This document shows positions 1 through 5,454 of a stretch of DNA of 5,454 bases, one piece after another. Numbering within the stretch: position 1 is the stretch's first letter; each line of letters opens with the position of its first letter. Location of the stretch: contig JACVJA010000126.1 in the NCBI GenBank assembly GCA_015661035.1, positions 1 through 5,454 on the forward strand. The letters run 5' to 3'. The position numbers and the translations under genes are program-made. The notes below the pieces were generated by a model. The model did not search any database. It was not told the DNA's origin and saw only the letters and a list, made by a program, of their open reading frames with translations. The DNA is from Candidatus Calidifonticultor daggyaiensis. GTDB taxonomy: Bacteria; Actinomycetota; Humimicrobiia; Humimicrobiales; Humimicrobiaceae.

Positions 1-142
1 AAGAAGGGTTGACTGGTTTAGGCAAAACAGAGCATTTAAAATAGATAAGGCTAAAAATGAAATTGGATATACACCAAAAATTGGAATTGATGAAGGCCTT
101 AAATTGACTGCTAAATGGTATGAGGAAAATAATTATATTTGA
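1..142 (+). CDS. NAD-dependent epimerase/dehydratase, C-terminal fragment (5' end outside window)
   Basis: Only the last 46 residues are present. The frame starts with a full codon at position 2 and ends at the TGA at 140-142. The peptide begins RRVDWFRQNRAFKIDKAKNE and continues through IGYTPKIGIDEGL to a WYEENNYI end. This matches the C-terminal pattern of extended short-chain dehydrogenase/reductase sugar-nucleotide enzymes (UDP-glucose 4-epimerase and related dehydratases): an 'F..d..kAk.eLGy.Pk..leeGl..t..Wy..n' signature just after the substrate-binding helix. The family acts on nucleotide-activated sugars in the cytoplasm with NAD(P). The Rossmann fold and the catalytic Tyr-x3-Lys lie upstream, so neither substrate nor activity can be assigned. 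The neighbours suggest it supplies a sugar donor to a surface-glycan pathway. Family call is fairly secure; the specific enzyme is unknown. Confidence 0.8.
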   Translation, partial: RRVDWFRQNRAFKIDKAKNEIGYTPKIGIDEGLKLTAKWYEENNYI

Positions 143-207
143 TAAAAAATTACATTTTTTGATAATAAATTACATTTAATAGCACATTTGATAATACATT
201 TGATTAC
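141..207. repeat. decayed AT-rich tandem repeats after the epimerase stop
   Basis: Two adjacent 20-nt units at 141-160 and 161-180 both start GATAA and contain AAATTACATTT; they match at 17 of 20 positions. They are followed by two 12-nt units at 184-195 (ACATTTGATAAT) and 196-207 (ACATTTGATTAC). TTTGATAA, or TTTGATTA in the last copy, occurs at 138, 158, 187 and 199. The first copy includes the epimerase stop codon, so the array starts at the very end of that gene. Function is not evident. It could be slippage-derived spacer or a cluster of weak protein-binding sites. Confidence 0.5.
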
Positions 208-239
208 ACTTTAGCTGTTATGTTTTTATTTATCATAAA

Positions 240-293
240 TTAAATTTAAATTAAATTGAGCTCAAATTAAATTGAGCTCAAGTTTAAATTTAA
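240..293. repeat. two-copy 16-nt palindromic repeat within a long imperfect inverted repeat
   Basis: AAATTAAATTGAGCTCAA occurs at 248-265 and again at 264-281 (period 16, sharing two bases). Each copy carries the perfect 10-nt palindrome TTGAGCTCAA (256-265 and 272-281). The two palindromes can also pair with each other across a 6-nt loop (266-271). The stem continues with an 11-bp arm of TTAAATTTAAA at 240-250 against TTTAAATTTAA at 283-293, separated by a small asymmetric internal loop. No T-tract follows on either strand, so a classical intrinsic terminator is unlikely. Tandem dyads just upstream of a gene are typical of operator sites, but no regulator can be named. Confidence 0.6.
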
Positions 294-301
294 TTCATTA
301 G

Positions 302-307
302 TATAAT
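302..307 (+). promoter_or_regulatory. possible -10 box for the asparagine synthase gene
   Basis: A perfect TATAAT hexamer lies about 100 bases before the start codon and just downstream of the palindromic repeats. No recognisable -35 hexamer sits 16-18 bases upstream; the nearest TTGAGC (272-277) is 24 bases away. In DNA this AT-rich a chance match is quite likely, so this is only a candidate. If real, transcription would begin near 314 and the palindromes would overlap the -35 region, as expected for a repressor site. Confidence 0.3.
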
Positions 308-308
308 A

Positions 309-371
309 TTAATGATTATGCCAGCTTAAAAATATTATCATTAAGGACTAATTAATAATTATTATCATTAA
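309..371 (+). promoter_or_regulatory. three related AT-rich sites able to form alternative hairpins in the leader
   Basis: The 12-nt word TATTATCATTAA occurs twice in direct orientation, at 333-344 and 360-371. A near-inverse copy, TTAATGATTAT, lies at 309-319. The segment TTAATGAT (309-316) is perfectly complementary to ATCATTAA at both 337-344 and 364-371, so it can pair with either but not both at once. Alternative readings are operator half-sites or plain low-complexity AT sequence. The stems are only 8 AT-rich pairs, so RNA folding would be weak. Confidence 0.3.
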
Positions 372-398
372 AAATTACTATTATTTTAGAGTATGATT

Positions 399-404
399 AA
401 GGAG
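399..404 (+). promoter_or_regulatory. ribosome binding site of the asparagine synthase gene
   Basis: AAGGAG sits five bases upstream of the ATG at 410, a strong Shine-Dalgarno match at normal spacing. It fixes the start so that cysteine is the second residue, as the enzyme's chemistry requires. A similar word, ATTAAGGA, occurs at 340-347 but has no start codon after it at a usable distance. Confidence 0.85.
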
Positions 405-409
405 AATTT

Positions 410-2281
410 ATGTGCGGAATTTGCGGATTTAATTGGCATGACGAAGAGCTTATAAAAAAAATGGTAAAAAAACTTTACCATAGAGGGCCTGATGCCAATG
501 GCATTCATACCTTTAATAATTTTTCGATAGGCAATGCAAGACTTTCAATTCTTGATTTATCAAAAAACGGCAATCAGCCTATGGTAAATGAAAAAGGCAA
601 CCTCTGGATTGTCCATAATGGTGAAGTCTATAATTTTTTAGAGATAAGAGAAGAACTTTCTAAAAAAGGTTATAAATTTTACAGCAACACTGATACTGAA
701 GTAATATTAAAAAGCTACCAAGAGTGGGGCCCGGCTTGCCTGCAAAAATTTAACGGCATGTTTGCTTTTGCAATTTGGGATGAAGATAAACAGGAGCTTT
801 TTTTAGCACGTGATAGAATTGGAATTAAGCCGCTTTATTATTATTTAAAGGATACAAAATTTATATTTGGTTCAGAAATTAAAAGTATACTCGAAGCGGA
901 TTGCGTAAAAAAAGAAGTAAATCTTCAGTCTCTTTATTATTACCTTGGGTATGAATTTGTCCCTGCACCAAATACAATATTTTCAAACATTTATAAATTA
1001 AGACAAGGCCATTACGCAATATATAATAATAAAAGAAAAGAGCTTAATACATACCAGTATTGGGAGCTAAATTTTAATAATGAAATTACAGATGAAGAGG
1101 AAGCTGCAGACAGAATCTACCACACTCTTGAAAAATCTGTAAAATTAAGACTTATAAGCGATGTTCCGGTAGGGGTGTTTTTGTCGGGAGGGCTTGATTC
1201 TAGTACTGTTACCGGTTTTGTCTCAAAACTATATCCAAGTAAAGTTAACTCTTTTTCTATTGGATATGAAGATAAAACTTTTTCAGAGCTTGAATATGCC
1301 AAATTAGTTTCAGATTATTTTGAAACAAAACATAATGTTTTAATTATAAAACCTATATCTCCTGAAGATATTGAAAAAAGCTTATATCATTTAGATGAGC
1401 CAATGACAGACCTATCCACTATTCCTTTTTATTTAATTAGCTGTAAAGCAAGAGAGCAAGTTAAAGTTTGTTTAAGCGGCGAGGGTGGAGATGAGGTCTT
1501 TTTAGGATATGACAGGTTTAAAGCTGCTAAATTAGATAATTACTATAGAATTATCCCCTCAGCAATACGCAGAAAAGTAATAGCTCCTCTAATTTTAAAA
1601 CTTCCAGACCAGCCGCAAAAAAAAGGTCCTATAAACTTTTTAAAAAGGTTTATTGAAGGTACCCTATATCCTGAAGATGCAGGAGCAATGAGATGGCAGT
1701 ATTTTTTAAACCCAATAATTGCTAAAAAAATTTTTAATGAAAATACTAAGCAAAAAATAAAGTTTTCACCCTTTGAGCCAATTTATTATTTTACAAATAG
1801 GTGTAATTCAAATTTAAAAGTTGATAAAGATATTTTTGTTGATATAAAACTTACTATGGCAGATAGTGTTTTAATGAAAATTGATAAAATGAGTATGGCT
1901 ATTTCTTTAGAAGTTAGAGTTCCTTTTTTAGATCATGAGCTAGTTGAACTAGCAGCAAAAATTCCGGCTAGCCTTAAATTAAAAAATCTAACAACTAAGT
2001 ATATTTTTAGAAAAACTTTAAAAAAGTTTAATTTCCTTCCAGATAAGATAATTTACAGAGGAAAACAAGGCTATAGTCTGCCTGTAAAAAACTGGCTTAG
2101 AGGCGAGCTTAAAGATTACATGATTGATTTGTTTTCGCATTCACCAATAATAAAAGAAAATATAAATAGAGAATATTTGGATATCTTAATCAAAGAGCAT
2201 ATTAGTTTAAAGCACAACCATAATCATCTTCTTTGGGCGCTTTTAAACTTAAGCTTATGGTATAAAAAGTTTTTTTTGTAA
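410..2281 (+). CDS. asnB: asparagine synthase (glutamine-hydrolysing) family amidotransferase
   Basis: This 623-residue cytoplasmic enzyme has two domains. The N-terminal class II glutaminase domain (about 1-215) opens with MCGICGF, where Cys2 becomes the nucleophile after Met removal. It carries RGPD (25-28), Arg44, the NGEVYN motif (70-75) and Asp95, which fit the glutamine-binding residues of E. coli AsnB. The synthetase domain (about 235-623) has the ATP pyrophosphatase P-loop SGGLDSS (259-265) and LSGEGGDEVFLGY (355-367), with Glu358 and Asp361 conserved, plus MADSVLMKIDKMSMA and EVRVPFLDHELVE (501-513). No catalytic motif looks broken. The family uses glutamine-derived ammonia and ATP to turn a carboxyl, classically aspartate, into an amide. 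E. coli AsnB is shorter, at about 554 residues; this length fits the version often found in exopolysaccharide and O-antigen clusters, some members of which are thought to amidate sugar acids. Substrate here is therefore open. The start is fixed by the Shine-Dalgarno site at 399-404. The gene converges on a minus-strand unit. Confidence 0.93.
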   Translation: MCGICGFNWHDEELIKKMVKKLYHRGPDANGIHTFNNFSIGNARLSILDLSKNGNQPMVNEKGNLWIVHNGEVYNFLEIREELSKKGYKFYSNTDTEVILKSYQEWGPACLQKFNGMFAFAIWDEDKQELFLARDRIGIKPLYYYLKDTKFIFGSEIKSILEADCVKKEVNLQSLYYYLGYEFVPAPNTIFSNIYKLRQGHYAIYNNKRKELNTYQYWELNFNNEITDEEEAADRIYHTLEKSVKLRLISDVPVGVFLSGGLDSSTVTGFVSKLYPSKVNSFSIGYEDKTFSELEYAKLVSDYFETKHNVLIIKPISPEDIEKSLYHLDEPMTDLSTIPFYLISCKAREQVKVCLSGEGGDEVFLGYDRFKAAKLDNYYRIIPSAIRRKVIAPLILKLPDQPQKKGPINFLKRFIEGTLYPEDAGAMRWQYFLNPIIAKKIFNENTKQKIKFSPFEPIYYFTNRCNSNLKVDKDIFVDIKLTMADSVLMKIDKMSMAISLEVRVPFLDHELVELAAKIPASLKLKNLTTKYIFRKTLKKFNFLPDKIIYRGKQGYSLPVKNWLRGELKDYMIDLFSHSPIIKENINREYLDILIKEHISLKHNHNHLLWALLNLSLWYKKFFL

Positions 2282-2504
2282 AATTCTTAATAGTTAATCA
2301 ATAACTATCTCCAGCTAATACAAGAAATGATAGATATGTATTGGAGATATGTATTTGCAGAAAGTTCTGGGCTAATCTATAACTTTTTACAGCTAATACC
2401 AAGCAGTTTTTTTATTTTATATATTATTATATTATTTTTCCAACAGCATATTTTGCTTTTTTTCTTGTCAATAATTTTATATTTATTTAATTTTGCTGAA
2501 AGGA
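2282..2504. other. convergent intergenic region, no convincing gene
   Basis: This lies between the two facing gene ends. It holds a small hairpin with a 7-bp stem, ATAGTTA (2290-2296) against TAACTAT (2302-2308) around a 5-nt loop. It also has a direct repeat CAGCTAATACAAG (2312-2324) / CAGCTAATACCAAG (2390-2403), with a related GCTAAT at 2371. From about 2405 it becomes strongly T-rich on the plus strand. A 66-codon hydrophobic frame starting at ATG 2327 runs 23 bases into the end of the facing gene, but it has no Shine-Dalgarno site and its Phe/Leu/Ile content simply follows from the T-rich DNA. I do not call it a gene. Confidence 0.5.
2445..2464 (+). terminator. weak candidate terminator for the asparagine synthase transcript
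   Basis: A minimal hairpin, AGCA (2445-2448), loop TATTT, TGCT (2454-2457), is followed directly by a run of T. A stem of only 4 bp makes it marginal, but it is the only stem-plus-T-run on the plus strand between the convergent genes. Nothing comparable is seen for the minus strand. Confidence 0.2.
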
Positions 2505-3554
2505 TTAAGCTTGGGGCATCTTTTTAATTTTATAAAAAGGCAAAGATAAAATTGCTACTGCAAGTATTCCTAAAACAATAGTTTCAAGTAAGTTAATAAT
2601 ATGATAGTTAAAACCAGCAATAATAGATACATCTCTTGGAAAGCCTAATGCAACAAAAGCAAAAGCAAACGATGCCTCATATGTTCCAAACCCAGCAACA
2701 GCATGAGTTGGTAGTACTGCTGAAATCTCAGCAGTTACTGTTGCTAAAAAAATAACCCAAAAGGGTAAATCTTTAAAATTATACCCCATAGGCTGAAGTG
2801 TGGCATGCACTAAAAAATAAAAGGAAACAAATTTTGTAATCCTTGTGCCTACCGAGGCTAAATAGACTTTCCAATAAATTCTTCTTTTTTGAATAAATTC
2901 AATATTTTTATTAGTCTCAATTAATTTTCTAAACAAGTAGCTAAAAATTTTATTTTGCTCTAATTTTTTAAATTTTCTTATTAAAAAATAACCAATTTTA
3001 ATAAACAAACCAACAAATCTTGATAAATTAAAGACAATAAGCAAACTTACAATTAAAAGTACTGCTGCTATTAAAATTACACTTGTTGATGAGATTGCAT
3101 ATTTATTAAGCCCAACAATAACAATTGAAATAATTATCATTGAAACAACAACAACTATTTCAAAAATAAGACCAATAAATAAAGTTGACACTCCTACTTC
3201 AACTGGTATTTTAAACTTTCTTTGTAAAACATAAACATAAGAAAGCTCTCCAGTTCTAGCTGGCAAAACCATATTGAATGCATTTCTTATTAAAGAAACT
3301 AAAAACATATCAGCAAATCTAAGCTGTCCTGTCCCGATGAGTAAGTTTTGCCTATAGGTTTTAAAAAAATCAATGCTAAACATTAAAATTAAACCAATAA
3401 CAAGAGAAGGTTTATAAACACCCAAAAAAGCTTTTACTAAATCTGAAAACTTAATTTGATTTAATAAATAATAAACTAAAAAAGCACCCAACCCTACAAC
3501 AATTACTATATTTATGGTTCTTAAAATTATACTTTTTACTTTTGCCCTTTGCAT
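2505..3554 (-). CDS. LPG synthase TM-domain (UPF0104-like) integral membrane protein, putative lipid flippase
   Basis: This 349-residue polytopic membrane protein matches the family formed by the MprF N-terminal flippase domain and the UPF0104/AglD-type proteins. Two signature segments are clear: LPARTGELSY (97-106), the 'lPaRaGEl' motif, and LPTHAVAGFGTYEAS (281-295), the 'P...aGfGtyE' motif. Hydrophobic segments lie roughly at 11-31, 48-66, 118-150, 157-178, 230-252, 262-284 and 309-337. A basic cytosolic-looking stretch at 190-228 splits the two halves. The soluble aminoacyl-transferase domain of full MprF is absent, so aminoacylation of phosphatidylglycerol is not expected. Family members are implicated in lipid or glycolipid flipping or polar-lipid modification, and the neighbouring glycosyltransferase suggests a lipid-linked sugar substrate (inference). 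The ATG at 3554 has no clear Shine-Dalgarno site; upstream in frame there is no ATG, GTG or TTG before a stop, so it is the best start. It probably shares a transcript with the glycosyltransferase 92 bases upstream. Confidence 0.85.
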   Translation of the reverse strand: MQRAKVKSIILRTINIVIVVGLGAFLVYYLLNQIKFSDLVKAFLGVYKPSLVIGLILMFSIDFFKTYRQNLLIGTGQLRFADMFLVSLIRNAFNMVLPARTGELSYVYVLQRKFKIPVEVGVSTLFIGLIFEIVVVVSMIIISIVIVGLNKYAISSTSVILIAAVLLIVSLLIVFNLSRFVGLFIKIGYFLIRKFKKLEQNKIFSYLFRKLIETNKNIEFIQKRRIYWKVYLASVGTRITKFVSFYFLVHATLQPMGYNFKDLPFWVIFLATVTAEISAVLPTHAVAGFGTYEASFAFAFVALGFPRDVSIIAGFNYHIINLLETIVLGILAVAILSLPFYKIKKMPQA

Positions 3555-3629
3555 TTTTATATTTTTATTCTTAAGCCTTTTGTTCCTTATTTCCCTAACT
3601 TTTCCCAGTTCGAGTTTTTATTCTTTTGT

Positions 3630-3654
3630 TTTAGGTTTATTTCACTTTAGGTTT
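3630..3654. repeat. short direct repeat around the glycosyltransferase stop codon
   Basis: TTTAGGTTT occurs at 3630-3638 and 3646-3654 with a 16-nt period (AAACCTAAA on the minus strand). The second copy contains the TAA stop of the minus-strand glycosyltransferase. The rest of the 92-base gap (3555-3646) is purine-rich on the minus strand and shows no hairpin with a T-run, which favours readthrough into the membrane protein gene. Meaning unknown; possibly chance. Confidence 0.35.
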
Positions 3655-5454
3655 GTCTTCTTTCTTTTTTATAATTTTTATATATACCTAATGCAGTTTT
3701 TGGACCACTTTTAAAAAAGTGATAAAAAAACCTTCTGGCAAGATAAAATTTTGAAGCATTCTTATAATCCCTGTCAGTTATTTCAGTAATTTTACTTATT
3801 TTACTTATATTTGACACATTTGAAATAACAGATAAACTGGCTGCACTGGATATGTTTTTTGTATTTGAGGCAGGAAAACCCTGTAGTGTTAAAACATCTG
3901 TACTTGTATGAATCTGATCTGGTCTTAACTTCTGCCTTACAGCACTTGAAACAGGGTCTTTACAAAAGTCTATTATAGGTTTGCAGACATTTTCCCAAGT
4001 AAATTTCTGCGAAATTCTGTTTAAATTCTCTTTACATGATTTATAAAAATTCTTATCACTTGCAAGCTTTATAACTGCATCAGCAATCTGCTTAGGGTTT
4101 TGTGCATCAACAATTACTCCAAGACCTTCCTTTTCAACAAGATCACTTAGACTGTCTCCTTTTGTTGATATAATAGGAAGTTCAGTCCATAAATAATCTA
4201 AAATTCTTGTTCTAAAAGCAAATCTTGTTTCAATATGTTCTGGGTGAGTAATAATTCCTGCATCTGATTCTAAAAAATAATTGTGCCTTTTTTCATAATC
4301 AACCCAGTCAAAATTAAAAAATACATTTTTTTCATAAAGGTTTAATTTTTTTGAAAGATCAATTGTTTGATTAAGTAATGTTTGCTCTTTTACATTAGGG
4401 TTAGGGTGGGATACACCTAAAAAGAATAGCTTAATGTCAAGCCTTTTTAAATCATTAAGTATTATAGACATTGCTTTTATTAAAGTTAGCGGATCAAACC
4501 AGTTATAAATTCCGCCACCCCACAATAAAATAAAGTCATCTTTATCTATACCTAATATTTTTCCTTTTAAAACATTTTCAGTATGAATAGGTTTATTTGA
4601 AGGAAGACCAAAAGGTACAACATCTATTAATTTTCTTAAAGTTGGGTCTTGATTATATGAATAAGGATTTACTCTATTTAAAGCAGCAAGCATGCCAAGC
4701 CAAAAATCTCTCTGACGATCAGAAGCACAGATATAAAAATCTCCATAATAAAGCATTTCATTTGCAATAAAATGAACAGATTTATATACATCAAATTGCT
4801 TTTCAATAGTCTCATGTGAGTATTCTGCAAGAGTTGCAAGATTATATGGATCATAAATATCCATAATTATATATTTATCTGAATTTCTGATGCTTTTAAA
4901 TTTTGAAAAAGTCATTCCAGAACAAAAGACTATATCGCTGTTTGACAGAAGATTTCTAATTGAAGCTTCATCTGTGTATTTTACAATTTTAAAAGTATCA
5001 ACTTGTACATCTGTATCATTCGGTATTGCTAAAATCACATTTAAGTACTCGCTTAAAACTTTTGCAATATTGTAAACTCTAATTGCAGGACCAGCCATTT
5101 TACTAGATAAATATTCCTGAGAGATAATTAAAATATTTCTTTTTATTTGCTTTGTAAAAATATCATAAATGCCTAAGGATTTTAAAATTTCTATTTGTGT
5201 TCTTTGATATTCTACATCCGGGCTTACTGCTAAAAATTGTCCTTGAAAATATGTAAATACAGCTTTATCATCTCTTTTTCTTGCAGACTGTATTTTATTT
5301 CTTTTTTCTTTTAATTTATCAATATTGTCTAAAAAGGCCTTTACTGCCATAAGCGAGCTTAAAGGCTGGCTTTCTATAGATAAAACAGCAAAATTTTTGT
5401 TACTTGAAACATTGGTGTTATAAGAATTATTAGAATTATTGGCATTATCAATAT
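3647..5454 (-). CDS. GT4-type glycosyltransferase, 5'-truncated by window edge; possibly the C-terminal half of a GT2-GT4 fusion
   Basis: The frame is open from the TAA at 3647-3649 to the right edge, giving 601 visible residues. The ATG at 5348-5350 has coding-like sequence upstream (NKNFAVLSIESQPLSSL) and no in-frame stop, so it is probably internal. Counting from that Met as 1: KEKRNKIQSARKRDD (14-28) resembles the 'kR..iQ..R..sD' tail that follows GT2 rhamnosyltransferase-like domains. A GT-B domain then starts near 71, with SSKMAGPAIRVYNIAKVL (82-99) as the N-terminal Rossmann motif and WGGGIYNWFDPLTLIKA (277-293) plus HPEHIETRFAFRTRILDYLW (369-388) in the donor-binding half. This enzyme would move sugar from a nucleotide donor to a growing glycan at the cytoplasmic face. 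The usual E-x7-E spacing is not met: counting from Glu374, position 382 is Arg. A Ser/Ile-rich linker (about 494-526) leads to a basic aromatic C-terminus (538-567), perhaps for membrane association. It lies upstream of the flippase-like gene, probably in one operon. Sugar specificity is unknown. Confidence 0.88.
   Translation of the reverse strand, partial: IDNANNSNNSYNTNVSSNKNFAVLSIESQPLSSLMAVKAFLDNIDKLKEKRNKIQSARKRDDKAVFTYFQGQFLAVSPDVEYQRTQIEILKSLGIYDIFTKQIKRNILIISQEYLSSKMAGPAIRVYNIAKVLSEYLNVILAIPNDTDVQVDTFKIVKYTDEASIRNLLSNSDIVFCSGMTFSKFKSIRNSDKYIIMDIYDPYNLATLAEYSHETIEKQFDVYKSVHFIANEMLYYGDFYICASDRQRDFWLGMLAALNRVNPYSYNQDPTLRKLIDVVPFGLPSNKPIHTENVLKGKILGIDKDDFILLWGGGIYNWFDPLTLIKAMSIILNDLKRLDIKLFFLGVSHPNPNVKEQTLLNQTIDLSKKLNLYEKNVFFNFDWVDYEKRHNYFLESDAGIITHPEHIETRFAFRTRILDYLWTELPIISTKGDSLSDLVEKEGLGVIVDAQNPKQIADAVIKLASDKNFYKSCKENLNRISQKFTWENVCKPIIDFCKDPVSSAVRQKLRPDQIHTSTDVLTLQGFPASNTKNISSAASLSVISNVSNISKISKITEITDRDYKNASKFYLARRFFYHFFKSGPKTALGIYKNYKKERRQT
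3773..3808 (-). repeat. in-frame 9-nt tandem repeat in the glycosyltransferase linker
   Basis: Four 9-nt units lie side by side. On the plus strand they are GTCAGTTAT, TTCAGTAAT, TTTACTTAT and TTTACTTAT; the last two are identical. On the coding strand they specify the ISK-ISK-ITE-ITD series (residues 515-526 from the internal Met). The period is a multiple of three, so gain or loss of a unit would keep the frame. The segment joins the GT-B domain to a basic C-terminal tail. Confidence 0.6.
5393..5452 (-). other. Asn/Ser-rich low-complexity linker inside the glycosyltransferase CDS
   Basis: The 20 residues next to the window edge are mostly Asn and Ser (for example NANNSNNSYNTNVSS). They include two identical 9-nt units encoding NNS-NNS at 5423-5440. 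The sequence then changes to an ordinary mixed composition (FAVLSIESQPLSSL) before the Met at 5350. It looks like a flexible interdomain spacer, not the start of a protein, which supports a further domain upstream. Confidence 0.6.

Noticed and set aside
240..293. Intrinsic terminator for the epimerase gene
   Set aside because: The stem is long, but no T-run follows it on the plus strand and most pairs are A-T; the twin palindromes fit an operator better.
141..371. CRISPR-like array in the repeat-rich leader
   Set aside because: Repeat units differ in length, lie directly adjacent or overlap, and have no unique spacers of constant size; no cas genes are present.
1117..1302. 61-codon minus-strand frame inside the asparagine synthase gene
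   Set aside because: It is antisense to the conserved ATP-binding P-loop region and is explained as a shadow of that gene.
2327..2527. 66-codon plus-strand hydrophobic frame that could be a small membrane protein
   Set aside because: It has no Shine-Dalgarno site, runs into the end of the convergent gene, and its composition follows directly from T-rich DNA. A conserved homologue would be needed to revive it.
3514..3714. 66-codon plus-strand frame across the gap between the two minus-strand genes
   Set aside because: It is Phe/Leu-rich from T-rich antisense DNA, overlaps both real genes and has no ribosome binding site.
4890..5075. 61-codon plus-strand frame inside the glycosyltransferase gene
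   Set aside because: It is antisense to a well-supported coding region, with no start signal and no recognisable product.
5348..5350. ATG as the true start of the glycosyltransferase
   Set aside because: The frame stays open and coding-like to the window edge, there is no good Shine-Dalgarno site just before it, and the sequence around it looks like the middle of a longer protein.

Overview
The window is AT-rich and looks like part of a bacterial surface-polysaccharide (O-antigen, capsule or exopolysaccharide) gene cluster. This rests on the mix of genes: the tail of a sugar-nucleotide epimerase/dehydratase, a glutamine-dependent asparagine synthase-family enzyme of the long type common in glycan loci, an integral membrane protein of the MprF N-domain/UPF0104 flippase-like family, and a large GT4-type glycosyltransferase. 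The genes read through with the standard code and use TGA and TAA stops. The plus-strand synthase has a good Shine-Dalgarno site. The sequence does not identify the species; a low-GC bacterium with A/T-ending codons is all I can support.

Layout: (1) positions 1-142, the 3' end of a plus-strand NAD-dependent epimerase/dehydratase that begins outside the window. (2) 143-409, a 267-base non-coding leader with three separate layers of AT-rich repeats (a decayed 20-nt/12-nt tandem array, a two-copy 16-nt palindromic repeat inside a long imperfect hairpin, and three related sites that could form competing hairpins). (3) 410-2281, the plus-strand asparagine synthase. (4) 2282-2504, a short convergent intergenic region with weak hairpins and a small direct repeat but no convincing gene. 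(5) 2505-3554, the minus-strand flippase-like membrane protein. (6) 3555-3646, a 92-base gap. (7) 3647-5454, the minus-strand glycosyltransferase, whose 5' end lies beyond the right edge.

The two minus-strand genes point the same way with no visible terminator between them and are probably co-transcribed, glycosyltransferase first. The plus-strand genes converge on them, so the window spans the junction of two transcription units. As a working picture, the epimerase would supply an activated sugar, the synthase-family enzyme would amidate a sugar acid or make asparagine, the glycosyltransferase would build the glycan, and the membrane protein would act on a lipid or lipid-linked glycan. None of these substrates can be read from the sequence.

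The most useful correction to a naive reading is that the glycosyltransferase frame stays open to the right edge. The ATG at 5350 is internal, and the residues around it resemble the C-terminal tail of GT2 rhamnosyltransferase-type domains, so the full gene may be a GT2-GT4 fusion. I found no CRISPR array, transposase, tRNA or rRNA, and no clear sign of an unprecedented system.
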